Part shown: in pieces, positions 1-8,384 of the stretch
How positions within the stretch are numbered: the first letter of the stretch is position 1
Layout: every line of letters begins with the position of its first letter
From: Muribaculaceae bacterium
Lineage (GTDB): Bacteria > Bacteroidota > Bacteroidia > Bacteroidales > Muribaculaceae
Reading direction: 5' to 3'
Assembly: GCA_017629835.1 (NCBI GenBank)
Contig: JAGBWK010000011.1
Location: 1 to 63,296 of the forward strand
Length of the DNA stretch: 63,296 nt
Program-made: the position numbers and the translations under genes
The notes under the pieces: model-generated
What the model was told of the DNA's origin: nothing
Databases searched by the model: none
What the model saw: only the letters and a program-made list of their open reading frames with translations

Positions 1-48
1 ATCTATACTGCTGAGCGCACTACGCTATAGAGCATAGCTTCGATTGTG

Positions 49-56
49 CAAAGATA
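49..56 (-). promoter_or_regulatory. Leftward Bacteroidetes -7 promoter element
   Basis: On the minus strand this reads TATCTTTG, a perfect match to the Bacteroidetes -7 consensus TAnnTTTG. An ATTG lies about 20 nt upstream where the -33 TTTG is expected. It would drive a gene to the left of the window, which cannot be seen. Confidence 0.4.
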
Positions 57-105
57 GTATTTTTTTCTCAAACGCTCAATATTATCGAGATGGTCGGAAA
101 TAGTT

Positions 106-186
106 AAGCCCTACCGGCACTTGCGTGGTGCTGTAGGGCTTGCAGCGCTCTGCAATAGGAGACTTTGGATCCTAAGAGACCTATGC
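106..186 (+). repeat. Dispersed hairpin repeat, copy A
   Basis: This 81-bp element begins with a stem-loop. AAGCCCTAC (106-114) pairs with GTAGGGCTT (133-141), with an inner GCAC/GTGC helix. GCAGCGCTC and CCTAAGAGACCTATGC follow. Nearly the same element lies in opposite orientation at 37086-37167. Related but degraded sequence continues to about 330 and ends in a G-rich tract. It looks like a REP-type intergenic repeat; no coding capacity is evident. Confidence 0.7.
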
Positions 187-341
187 TTGTGCAGGGGAGC
201 GTTAGTGGAGGCAGCGGAAGCCTAAGCGATAGCGAAGGGCTGGCGCGAGGGGATAGGAAACTTAGGATGCGTAAGAAACCTATGTTGCCCTATGGAGCGA
301 TAGCGGAGGAAGCCAGTGGGGGCGGGGGTTGGGGTATGTGC

Positions 342-374
342 AAAAAAAAATTATCCGTCGTCCCGACGAATAAT
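342..374 (-). terminator. Intrinsic terminator of the candidate small RNA
   Basis: On the minus strand ATTATTCGTC pairs with GACGGATAAT around a five-base loop (350-374). A run of nine Ts (342-350 complement) follows directly. This is a textbook factor-independent terminator reading leftward. Confidence 0.75.
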
Positions 375-406
375 CTTCTTACCTTAAATCTAATACCATG
401 AAAAAC
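342..406 (-). ncRNA. Candidate small RNA about 65 nt long
   Basis: A leftward promoter (TAACTTTG at 412-419) and a strong intrinsic terminator (342-374) bracket about 65 nt with no credible reading frame. The predicted transcript has a single-stranded first half and a terminator hairpin in its second half. It could be a free-standing small RNA, or an attenuated leader of a gene outside the window. The stretch 420-621 to its right is AT-rich and I see nothing else in it. Confidence 0.5.
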
Positions 407-411
407 TGATG

Positions 412-419
412 CAAAGTTA
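412..419 (-). promoter_or_regulatory. -7 promoter element for the candidate small RNA
   Basis: The minus strand reads TAACTTTG, matching TAnnTTTG. The expected start site is near 406. The -33 region is only T-rich, not a clear TTTG. Confidence 0.5.
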
Positions 420-621
420 CGATTTTTATGTTATAAAACATATTTTTTGCAAGGAAAAAGCCGCAATATTAACAATATTTATTAAATAAATAATATATAC
501 CGAAAATAATTTACAGATTTTCACATTTGCAGGTAGCTTTTCTATCAGTTGGTTTTCTAATCCAAACAGAGAACTCCAACTAAGCTAAATCATATTACCT
601 TTCATATTATCCATTTTGCAC

Positions 622-671
622 AAACTTTGAGAGGGTGAGCCAAGATTATTTGACACACCCTCTCAGAGTTT
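622..671 (-). terminator. Terminator hairpin after the efflux operon
   Basis: GAGAGGGTG (629-637) pairs with CACCCTCTC (656-664), and the arms extend further as AACT/AGTT. It lies 30 bp past the stop codon of the last efflux-operon gene. The T-run is better on the plus strand than on the minus strand, so termination of the operon here is inferred mainly from position. Confidence 0.6.
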
Positions 672-701
672 TTAGTTAGAATTCCTTACACTTATGTGAG
701 A

Positions 702-995
702 TTACAGAGTCTGCTCAACGTTCCAAACGAAGGCGCGCAGTCCGAGCTCTTTGTTTTCTTCGTTGAGGGCACGTAGTCGCTCGAAGAGTGGCTCTACTTT
801 GTAGTCTTCGCAAATGGTAATCACAGCACTGTTCATCGTAGGCCATGCGTGTGTGCCTAAGTGGGGCTCGCCTGTTTCTGAGCCACATCCACCTACTGTT
901 GAAAAGTGGGTGTAACCACGGCAGAGTGATGATTTGAGGATTACCATAACATCCTCATTAAGAGCTTGATTGTATGTTATAAAAACACTTTTCAT
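702..995 (-). CDS. P-II-like small protein associated with the RND transporter (PG0541-type)
   Basis: This is a 97-residue cytosolic protein that fits the small P-II-like family found next to RND efflux genes in Bacteroidales (PG0541 type). It has the short alternating strand-helix pattern of a ferredoxin-like P-II fold. It opens with MKSVFITYNQ and has a Gly/Cys-rich loop (STVGGCGSETGEP) where P-II proteins carry a flexible ligand loop. It is the last gene of the efflux operon, 96 nt after the RND permease stop codon. A role in sensing or tuning transporter activity is inferred from context; no ligand can be named. Confidence 0.7.
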   Translation of the reverse strand: MKSVFITYNQALNEDVMVILKSSLCRGYTHFSTVGGCGSETGEPHLGTHAWPTMNSAVITICEDYKVEPLFERLRALNEENKELGLRAFVWNVEQTL

Positions 996-1091
996 TTCTT
1001 TCTTATATTATCCCGAATGGAGCGGAGAGGGAGGAGCTGTTCGGGAAGTTAATTTTTGAGTTTACGGTGCGTTGCGTCGGCAAGCGTCGGA

Positions 1092-4000
1092 TTACTTATT
1101 TTTGAATGTTTCGATATGTTTGTTTTCCGACCAATAAGCATTAAGTGCACGCTGCTTTTTCATTTTTTTGCGGCGACGCTTGATGCCATTTGCTCCGAAC
1201 ACACAGAACATTGTAGGAACATAAAGCAAGGTCATTAATGTTGCAACCAACAGACCACCGATAATACTGATACCGAGTGGGCGCCACATTTCAGAACCTA
1301 CACCCTGGTCGATTGCCATTGGCAACATACCGAGAATGGTAGTAAATGTTGTCATAAGGATTGGGCGCAGACGAGAGCGAGCTGCAGCTACGGCTGAGCG
1401 TACAAGTCCATAGCCACGTTCACGCAACAACTGAGTGTAGTCGATGAGCACGATACCATTCTTCACAACAATACCGATAAGCATGATAGCACCGAGCATC
1501 GACATGATGCTGAGAGTTGTGTTGGTAAGAGCAAGTGCCAAAGCCACACCGCAGATTGAGAATGGCACCGAAAGGATGATGATAAATGGATACGACATCG
1601 ACTCAAACTGTGCTGCCATTACGATGAACACAAGAAGCATAATGATGATAGCGAGCGTACCGAGGTCGCGGTTTGAATCCTGCTGATCCTCGTATGTACC
1701 AGCAACTTGAATGTTGATACCCACAGGCAGTGTAATTTTCTCATAGATGCTGCGACCGAGTTCAACACCATCGGAAAGAGCATATCCGTCGGCGATTACG
1801 GCATTAACGGTAACGATACGTTGACGGTCCTTACGTTCAATCGATGGTGGGATTGCGCTTTCGCTGACTGTACCTATATCTTTGATGCGTATGTTCTGGC
1901 CACGACCATTGGGGATAACCATATTTTCCAAGTCTTGGATTGACACGCGAGCCCAGGGTTCGTAACGTACTTTCACGTCGTATTCCGAGCCGTCTTCGCG
2001 GAAGTATGTCATCTGCGAACCATTGATAATGTTGCGCACATAGCCTGCTGCAGTGCTGAGGTTGAGACCCTGCTTAGCGAGCTTGTCGCGGTCGAAGTCG
2101 ACAAGGATTTCAGGCTGATAGTCCGAACGTGAGATGTTGACCTGAGTAATCATCGGATTTTGGCTCAACTTGTCGGAAAGCTCTTCAGCTATCGCGAGGG
2201 TTGCATCCATGTCGTAACCGTAGATTTCGAATGTAGCAGTAGCTTGGCCACCCATACCACCGCCACCACCGCCAAGGTTAACTTGGTATTTGGCAATTTC
2301 TGGAATAGCTTTCAAGTCGGCACGCATCTCGTCGCAAATCTGCGCAAGGCCCTTTTCGCGGCGGTCGGAACGCACAAACTTAATATTGTATGATATGATG
2401 TGAGAACCATTGTCGGAAAGCGAAGCAAACGTGTTGCTGTCGTCGGCCTGACCTACAGTAAAGTTACAGTTTTCCAAAATAGCACCATAGCGGCTTCTCC
2501 ACATATCGGTGAGCGACTTGGCAAGTGCTTCCGATTTCTCAACGCGAGTACCTATAGGCATTTCGACCTTGATACCAATACGTCCAGAGTCGTTAGCTGG
2601 GAAGAAGTCGGTTTTCAAACCAACAGCTTGAATTATAACCACAGTCACCACGATAAAGGCAACACACACCGAAAGCACTGTCTTGCGATGACGAACAGCC
2701 CAGCTGACACGGCGTTCGTACCAAACGTCGAGCTTATTGAGAGCCTTGCTGATTGGGCTATAAAATACTTTGAATGCCTTCGATTGCTTCTTCTGCAGCT
2801 TGAGCATCTGCGAGCAGAGCATCGGAGTGAATGTAAGCGCCGAGATTGTAGAAATAGTCATGATGATACACATCATCCAACCAAGTTCCTTAAACAGCAC
2901 GCCGGCCATACCTGTCACCATTGTCAGAGGGAAGAACACGGCAATCATTGTGAGCGTAGATGCCACTACCGAGATTGCAACCTCCTGTGTAGCATGCACA
3001 GCCGCTTGCTTCGGTCCTGAGCCTCGTTCGATATGGGTAGTGACGTTTTCAAGCACCACAATCGCGTCGTCGACCACGTTACCAATAGCGATGATAAGAC
3101 ACGCCAACGAGATCATGTTCAGCGATGAATCGGCTGCAAACAGATAGATGAACGATGCAATCAACGACATCGGGATTGTGATTACGATGATAAATGTTGC
3201 ACGCCAACGGCCGAGGAATATGAACACCACCAATGCCACGAACAGCATAGCATAGGCGATAGTTTCCTCCAAAGAGCTGATAGTATCCTTAATGTTGTCG
3301 GAGGTATTGACAACGAGTCCAAGTTTAACGTCGGAGGGGAGATTGCGCTGCAATTCAGGCACCATTTCCATTACCTTGTCGGAAATAGCTACCGAATTGG
3401 CACCCGACTGCTTCTGCACTACAATGATTGCACCCTGCACACCATTGGTGAATGTGCGTTGAGCGCGTTCCTGTGTGTTGTCCTCAATGCGAGCTACGTC
3501 GCGCAGATAAACGTTTGTTCCATTTACGCTTGCTACGATAACGTTGAGCATTTCGCTGGGGTCGTCGAATTCACCTTCAGTACGCACGGTGAAGGTTTGT
3601 GTACCAACGTCGACCGTACCATTCGTGAGGTTCAAGTTTTCCTGAGCAACAGCAGCACTGACTTGCGCGGGCGAAACGTTGTAAGCCTCCATCTTTCGTG
3701 GGTCGAGATAGATGTTGATTTCGCGCTCAGGTGCACCACTGATACTAACCGTACCTACTCCGTCGATACGTGCAAGTGGGTTCACAACATTCTCGTCAAG
3801 AATCTTGTAGAGCGCCTTTTGCGACTCCTGAGCCTGCACCGACAGAATCATAATAGGCACCATATCGGTCGAGAACTTGAACAGAATCGGCGTATTAGCA
3901 TCGTCGGGAAGCATATTGCTCACCATATCGAGCTTATCGCGCACATCGTTGGTCAAGTCGTCGATATCGTAACCAAATTCAAATTCGAGCGATACAATAC

Positions 4001-4265
4001 TGATATTGTCGCGTGATGTTGAAGTGATATGCTTAAGGTGCTCTACCGAGTTGAGTGAGTTTTCAAGCGGACGAGTCACGTTGTTTTCAATATCTTCAGC
4101 CGACGCACCATTGTAGTACGTCATTACCAATACCGTATTGGTCTCAGTGTCCGGCATCAAGTCGATAGGCAACTTTGCCAACGAGAAGACACCAAACACC
4201 ATAATAGCCGCAAAACAGAGGCTGGTCATAATCGGTCGCCTAACCGATCCTTCGTATAGTGACAT
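1092..4265 (-). CDS. RND efflux transporter inner-membrane permease (AcrB/HAE1 family)
   Basis: This 1057-residue protein is the proton-driven pump of a tripartite drug/toxin exporter. It has the family's usual length and duplicated layout: an N-terminal TM helix, a large periplasmic loop, a block of TM helices (about 335-540), a second periplasmic loop and a second TM block (about 855-1030). GNVVDDAIVVLENV in the first block is the classic RND signature. The second periplasmic loop carries a glycine-rich stretch (LGGGGGGMGG, DNA near 2250-2275). It follows the adaptor gene with a 38-nt gap. The short basic C-terminal tail is cytoplasmic. Substrates cannot be read from sequence. Confidence 0.95.
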   Translation of the reverse strand: MSLYEGSVRRPIMTSLCFAAIMVFGVFSLAKLPIDLMPDTETNTVLVMTYYNGASAEDIENNVTRPLENSLNSVEHLKHITSTSRDNISIVSLEFEFGYDIDDLTNDVRDKLDMVSNMLPDDANTPILFKFSTDMVPIMILSVQAQESQKALYKILDENVVNPLARIDGVGTVSISGAPEREINIYLDPRKMEAYNVSPAQVSAAVAQENLNLTNGTVDVGTQTFTVRTEGEFDDPSEMLNVIVASVNGTNVYLRDVARIEDNTQERAQRTFTNGVQGAIIVVQKQSGANSVAISDKVMEMVPELQRNLPSDVKLGLVVNTSDNIKDTISSLEETIAYAMLFVALVVFIFLGRWRATFIIVITIPMSLIASFIYLFAADSSLNMISLACLIIAIGNVVDDAIVVLENVTTHIERGSGPKQAAVHATQEVAISVVASTLTMIAVFFPLTMVTGMAGVLFKELGWMMCIIMTISTISALTFTPMLCSQMLKLQKKQSKAFKVFYSPISKALNKLDVWYERRVSWAVRHRKTVLSVCVAFIVVTVVIIQAVGLKTDFFPANDSGRIGIKVEMPIGTRVEKSEALAKSLTDMWRSRYGAILENCNFTVGQADDSNTFASLSDNGSHIISYNIKFVRSDRREKGLAQICDEMRADLKAIPEIAKYQVNLGGGGGGMGGQATATFEIYGYDMDATLAIAEELSDKLSQNPMITQVNISRSDYQPEILVDFDRDKLAKQGLNLSTAAGYVRNIINGSQMTYFREDGSEYDVKVRYEPWARVSIQDLENMVIPNGRGQNIRIKDIGTVSESAIPPSIERKDRQRIVTVNAVIADGYALSDGVELGRSIYEKITLPVGINIQVAGTYEDQQDSNRDLGTLAIIIMLLVFIVMAAQFESMSYPFIIILSVPFSICGVALALALTNTTLSIMSMLGAIMLIGIVVKNGIVLIDYTQLLRERGYGLVRSAVAAARSRLRPILMTTFTTILGMLPMAIDQGVGSEMWRPLGISIIGGLLVATLMTLLYVPTMFCVFGANGIKRRRKKMKKQRALNAYWSENKHIETFKNK

Positions 4266-4303
4266 AAGTAATCTTTTTTTGTTTAACTACTATATTACGG
4301 CAA

Positions 4304-5323
4304 TTATTCTACGACTTCAACTTTGCGGCCATTAGCCAAACGTGCCTGACCTGCAATCACGATATAGTCGCCAGGATTAACACCTGAAATGATTTCATAT
4401 TTATCGTCGAGATGACGACCAAGCTCTACGCGATTGTAGCTCACTGTGCAGCTATCAGCGTTGAACACGTACACATAGCGGTCGCCAGCACCAATCTGCT
4501 TAACGAGGGCTTCGTCGGGCACAACTACGTGGTTTTTCGAACCATAGTTGATAGTGGCACGAGCAAACATACCGGGGCGCACTTTCTGCGAATCATTGTT
4601 GATTGTTACCTCAACAGGGAATGTGTGAGTAGCAGCGTTGATTGTAGGATAAACGATAGTCACTCTACCATTGAAGTGTTCACCCTCGTAAGCGTCGAGT
4701 TCAATATCAACCGACTGACCTACTTTCACATCCTTATAGTGGTCTTCGCTGACGTTGCAAAGCATCTTCACTGGGTTGGTCTGTTCGATAGTGAGCACAG
4801 GCATTGCGCCAAACATATCGCCGTTGTCGTAGTTACGAGCAGTGACAACACCACTGATAGGTGCTATCAAGCGAGTGTTTTCCTCAAGTTGTGCATACTG
4901 GCTTCTAAGCACATCAACCTGAGTTTTCATATTATCGTATTCCGACTTTGAAACCCCACCAATGTTGAAAAGTTGTTCTACACGATTGAACTCAATGAGC
5001 ATATTATCAATTTGATATTTGAGCTGGTCGAGATTGCGTTTGTCGAGCTCTACAAGCACTTGACCTTTAGTCACGTGGTCGCCTACCTCGCACAATATTT
5101 TTTCGATACGTCGGGGTGCGTTGGGCGAAATGTTATTCTTGATTTCACTCTCGACGATAGCTGTGTACTGTTCTGTCTGTGGAACATCTACGTTCTCTAC
5201 TTGAGCGATTTTTACCTGTGGTAGCTCTTCAGCAATGGTTCCCTGATTGTTGGCTTCCTGCTTGCCGCCACAAGAAGCAAGCACCATTGCTGCTGCAATC
5301 ATTGCAAAATACTTGGTTTTCAT
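4304..5323 (-). CDS. RND efflux periplasmic adaptor (membrane fusion protein) lipoprotein
   Basis: This 339-residue adaptor links the inner-membrane pump to the TolC-like channel. Its lipoprotein signal ends at ASCGG, so Cys18 should be lipidated. The family order is visible: a split lipoyl domain (NAPRRIEKILCEVGDHVTKG before the hairpin and LIAPISGVVTARN after it), an alpha-hairpin between the halves (about 105-145), then a beta-barrel and a membrane-proximal domain. The gene sits between the tolC-like and permease genes, in the usual TolC-adaptor-permease order of Bacteroidales. Confidence 0.93.
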   Translation of the reverse strand: MKTKYFAMIAAAMVLASCGGKQEANNQGTIAEELPQVKIAQVENVDVPQTEQYTAIVESEIKNNISPNAPRRIEKILCEVGDHVTKGQVLVELDKRNLDQLKYQIDNMLIEFNRVEQLFNIGGVSKSEYDNMKTQVDVLRSQYAQLEENTRLIAPISGVVTARNYDNGDMFGAMPVLTIEQTNPVKMLCNVSEDHYKDVKVGQSVDIELDAYEGEHFNGRVTIVYPTINAATHTFPVEVTINNDSQKVRPGMFARATINYGSKNHVVVPDEALVKQIGAGDRYVYVFNADSCTVSYNRVELGRHLDDKYEIISGVNPGDYIVIAGQARLANGRKVEVVE

Positions 5324-5402
5324 ATCGTGTTGTTAGTTTTTATTCGGTTAAATTATAAATGTCTGTCTGTAAATAGTTGATAACTATGCGTCAAGCGTAA
5401 AA

Positions 5403-6737
5403 TTACAATACGCCGCGACCGAGTGTATAGTCGAGGTCAGCTTTATTGGTCAGATATTCGTAAATGCTCTGATTGTAGGTAAGTTGAGCCTGTGTCAACG
5501 CTGTTTCTGACTGGTTTAATTCGAGGATTGTACCATTACCAATTTCGTAACGTTTCGATGAAATTGCCACAGCCTTATCAGCCTGCTCAATAGCGATGAG
5601 ATTTGATTCAACCTGAGCAACGCTTGAGAGCATATTGCTGCGATAGCTTTCAACAGCAATTGCGAGCTGATTGCGAGTATAGTCGCGAGTGTCGCGGAGC
5701 TGCGCTTGCTGTATGGTGTTGGTTTTGAGCTTTGTCCAGTTGCTTGCTGTGAAGATTGGTATGCTTACAGAGAATGCAACAGTTGAGCTTGGAGAGTATT
5801 TATATTTGAAAATGTTCCAATGGTCGTTTGAATATGATTGATATTGATATGTAGCCTGGAAACCGATAGTAGGTATGAAATTTGAGTTCATAATTCTACG
5901 AGCACGCTGCAAAAGCGACACATTCATATCGAGTTGGCGCAGATTGGTATTGTTGTCAAGTTCGAGTGCAAGCGAGCCTGAATCTTCCACTGTGAGCTTA
6001 TCTTTGTAGTTGTTGAGATTGTCAGTGATGTAGAATCCGATATTCTCAGTCACACCCATCAACACTTTCAGCTGCAATGTAGCCAATTCCAATCCAGCCT
6101 GCGCACTGATGAGCGCCGAATTCATTGAGCGCTTCTGCACATCGGCCGAAAGGCGGTCATATTCGCTGGCACGACCAACTTCATACATATTGTTGACCGT
6201 TTCATAGTTCTCCTCAGCCACCTTCAGACTGCGCTGCATGACGTCGCGCGAATCTTTGGCAAGAAGCACCGAATAGTAAGCCTTAGTCACTTGGTTGATA
6301 AGGTCGAGACGTGAGCCGCGAGCCTTCTCCTGTGCCAATTGGATATCCTCTTTTGTGAGTTTCATATTTTGATACACAGCAGGTGCAAAAATAGGAAGAT
6401 TCAGCGCCAACCCACCAACAGCTGTTGTCGAACCATCCATACCCATTTTAAACTCACCCATTGCAGTCTTGATTGCAGCCACTTGGATGCTGTGCTGCAA
6501 ACTCAGATTTGCTGAAAGGTTAGGTAGAAGATTTTGCCACGCCTCTTCGTTAGCCACCTGCTTCAATTCGATTTCCTTATCAGCTACCCAAATTGTAGGG
6601 TTGTCGGCCAAAGCGAGTTCAATAGCCTTGTCTAAGTCAAGGTCGATTGTGGCTACATTGGCTTGTGTCGCTGCGTTTTGAGCTATAGCGACATGAGCCA
6701 AACAAATGCACATTGCTGCGATAAATTTTTTAACCAT
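5403..6737 (-). CDS. TolC-family outer-membrane efflux channel
   Basis: This TolC-like protein has two homologous halves rich in long Ala/Gln/Leu helices (for example the QLAQEKARGSR and LTQAQLTYNQSIYEYL regions). These form the periplasmic tunnel of the exporter. A Sec signal peptide ends near IAQNAA. I place the start at the ATG (complement of 6735-6737). A GTG two codons upstream (6743) is in frame and equally open, so the start is uncertain by two residues. It is the first gene of the efflux operon, about 80 nt before the adaptor. Confidence 0.93.
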   Translation of the reverse strand: MVKKFIAAMCICLAHVAIAQNAATQANVATIDLDLDKAIELALADNPTIWVADKEIELKQVANEEAWQNLLPNLSANLSLQHSIQVAAIKTAMGEFKMGMDGSTTAVGGLALNLPIFAPAVYQNMKLTKEDIQLAQEKARGSRLDLINQVTKAYYSVLLAKDSRDVMQRSLKVAEENYETVNNMYEVGRASEYDRLSADVQKRSMNSALISAQAGLELATLQLKVLMGVTENIGFYITDNLNNYKDKLTVEDSGSLALELDNNTNLRQLDMNVSLLQRARRIMNSNFIPTIGFQATYQYQSYSNDHWNIFKYKYSPSSTVAFSVSIPIFTASNWTKLKTNTIQQAQLRDTRDYTRNQLAIAVESYRSNMLSSVAQVESNLIAIEQADKAVAISSKRYEIGNGTILELNQSETALTQAQLTYNQSIYEYLTNKADLDYTLGRGVL

Positions 6738-6769
6738 TTTCACAAAAATAAATCTATTTAAGAATTATA

Positions 6770-6819
6770 CGAACGTACTGTTAAAAAAGTTCATTCCATA
6801 GCGAATTACCGTACGTTCG
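6770..6819. promoter_or_regulatory. Inverted-repeat operator candidate in the efflux/MATE intergenic region
   Basis: CGAACGTAC (6770-6778) and GTACGTTCG (6811-6819) form a perfect 9-bp inverted repeat with 32 bp between the arms. Each half is itself nearly palindromic (CCGTACGTTCGG). The site lies in the predicted leader of the efflux operon. The form suits a TetR-like or similar dimeric repressor, but no regulator gene is adjacent. Confidence 0.55.
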
Positions 6820-6860
6820 GAATTGCACCTAAATATTTGAATCTAAAATTTTTCAAGATG

Positions 6861-6868
6861 CAAAGTTA
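6861..6868 (-). promoter_or_regulatory. -7 promoter element of the efflux operon
   Basis: The minus strand reads TAACTTTG followed by CATC, a strong match to the Bacteroidetes -7 element. A start near 6855 would give a leader of about 115 nt that contains the 6770-6819 inverted repeat. Confidence 0.55.
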
Positions 6869-6920
6869 CTACTTTTGATTGATTTATCACTCAATTTAAG
6901 ATTATTTGACTTAAAGTTAT

Positions 6921-6928
6921 TACCTTTG
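6921..6928 (+). promoter_or_regulatory. -7 promoter element of the MATE gene
   Basis: TACCTTTG matches TAnnTTTG and lies 19 nt before the ATG at 6948. The nearest upstream TTTG (6905-6908) is too close for a standard -33 element, so only the -7 box is convincing. Confidence 0.5.
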
Positions 6929-6947
6929 TCGCAATATCTTTAACCAA

Positions 6948-8354
6948 ATGACCATTTCGAGCCTTAGGCAAGCATACAATTCACCTACTCAAAGGGGGGA
7001 ATATCTACGCAACTACGTAAAGATTTCCCGCCTTGGCTTCCCTATTTTGGTCGGTCAATTGGGTATGATTGTTGTTGGATTTGCCGACAACGCTATGATT
7101 GGGCACTACTCCACCGATTCGCTTGCTGCATCATCGTTTGTGGTCAACGTGTTCAATCTCGCAATCCTTTTCTGCTTAGGTTTTACCTATGGTTTGACCC
7201 CTCTGATTGGAGCGCTCTATAGCATTTCGCGCAATGAGGACATCGGCGCAACGCTGCGCCGTGGTGTGCGTGTCAACATCGTCGTTGCTATCATCGCTAC
7301 CTTAGTTATGGGGGTGCTATATTTCAACCTCGACCGGCTTGGGCAGCCTGAGCATCTGCTACCCCTCATTCGCCCCTACTATCTGCTATATCTCGCTGGC
7401 ATTCTGCCGATTTCGTTGATGAACACCTTTGCCCAGTGGGCTTCTGCTATCAACTCTACGAAGATGCCTATGTGGATTGTACTGGCGTCGAACATCGTAA
7501 ACATCATCGGCAACTATCTACTCATTTATGGCATTGGCTTTTTCCCCGAAATGGGTTTGATTGGCGCTGGAATTTCCACTCTGATAGCCCGCTGGATATG
7601 CCCAATAGCGATATTCATCATTTTCCTGCGAGTTAAACGCTACCACCCTTATCACAACGGATTTTTCCGCAATCACAGTGCTGGCGAAACCACCGCAAAG
7701 ATAGTCCGCACGTCGTTCCCCATAAGCATGCAGCTCGGATTTGAAACATCTTCTTTCTCCATTGCAGCAATTATGGCTGGGTGGTTAGGTAGCGTGCAAT
7801 TAGCTTCCTATCAGATAATTGTGACCGTCGGCACTCTTGGTTTCTGCCTTTATTACGGCTTGGCAACCGCTGTGTCGGTGCTCGTGGCTAACGAATCGAC
7901 CGACGGCGGAGCGATGAAAATGCGGCGCGTAGCTTTTGCTGGCTACCATTTACTGCTGATTATGTCGGCAATCTCGTCGGCTCTGTTCGTTTTCTTTGGA
8001 CAGCAACTTATCGATATTTTCACCGACGACCCAGCGGTAAAAGCGATGACTCTGTCGCTTATCTTCCCCCTCGTGCTCTATCAGATAGCCGATGCCTCGC
8101 AAATCAACTTTGCAAATGCTCTCCGTGGCACCGCCAACGTAGTGCCAATGGCTTGGATAGCATTCATTTCCTACGTAATTATTGGCATCCCTGCCACCTA
8201 CATCATAACTTTCCCCTTAGGGCTCGACATTTTCGGCATTGTGCTCAGCTTCTCAGTGTCGTTGCTATGCGCGGCTGCCCTGTTCATCTTCTTCTTTTTG
8301 CGAACAACCCGACGCTTAGCCGAGCAAGAAAATCGCATCAAGAAGGTGTTATAA
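6948..8354 (+). CDS. MATE family multidrug/metabolite exporter
   Basis: This 468-residue integral membrane protein has twelve predicted helices arranged as two pseudo-symmetric bundles, the MATE (NorM/DinF) architecture and length. Family hallmarks include the N-terminal PILVGQLGMIVVGFADNAMIG segment and the mid-protein PISMQLGFETSSFSIAAIMAG start of the second half. It should export cationic compounds using a Na+ or H+ gradient; the substrate is unknown. It is divergent from the RND operon and 30 nt upstream of the serine dehydratase gene, probably in one transcript. Confidence 0.93.
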   Translation: MTISSLRQAYNSPTQRGEYLRNYVKISRLGFPILVGQLGMIVVGFADNAMIGHYSTDSLAASSFVVNVFNLAILFCLGFTYGLTPLIGALYSISRNEDIGATLRRGVRVNIVVAIIATLVMGVLYFNLDRLGQPEHLLPLIRPYYLLYLAGILPISLMNTFAQWASAINSTKMPMWIVLASNIVNIIGNYLLIYGIGFFPEMGLIGAGISTLIARWICPIAIFIIFLRVKRYHPYHNGFFRNHSAGETTAKIVRTSFPISMQLGFETSSFSIAAIMAGWLGSVQLASYQIIVTVGTLGFCLYYGLATAVSVLVANESTDGGAMKMRRVAFAGYHLLLIMSAISSALFVFFGQQLIDIFTDDPAVKAMTLSLIFPLVLYQIADASQINFANALRGTANVVPMAWIAFISYVIIGIPATYIITFPLGLDIFGIVLSFSVSLLCAAALFIFFFLRTTRRLAEQENRIKKVL

Positions 8355-8384
8355 CTATAGTAAACAATCTCAAACACGTCGGAT

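Noticed and set aside
165-401. 78-codon open frame on the plus strand
   Set aside because: It lies across repeat copy A, a G-rich tract and the candidate small RNA terminator, has no recognizable domain and biased composition from the repeat.
2400-3020. 206-codon plus-strand frame opposite the RND permease
   Set aside because: It is the antisense shadow of a strongly coding gene and has no recognizable domain. The same applies to long antisense frames at 38575-39279 and 56497-57156.
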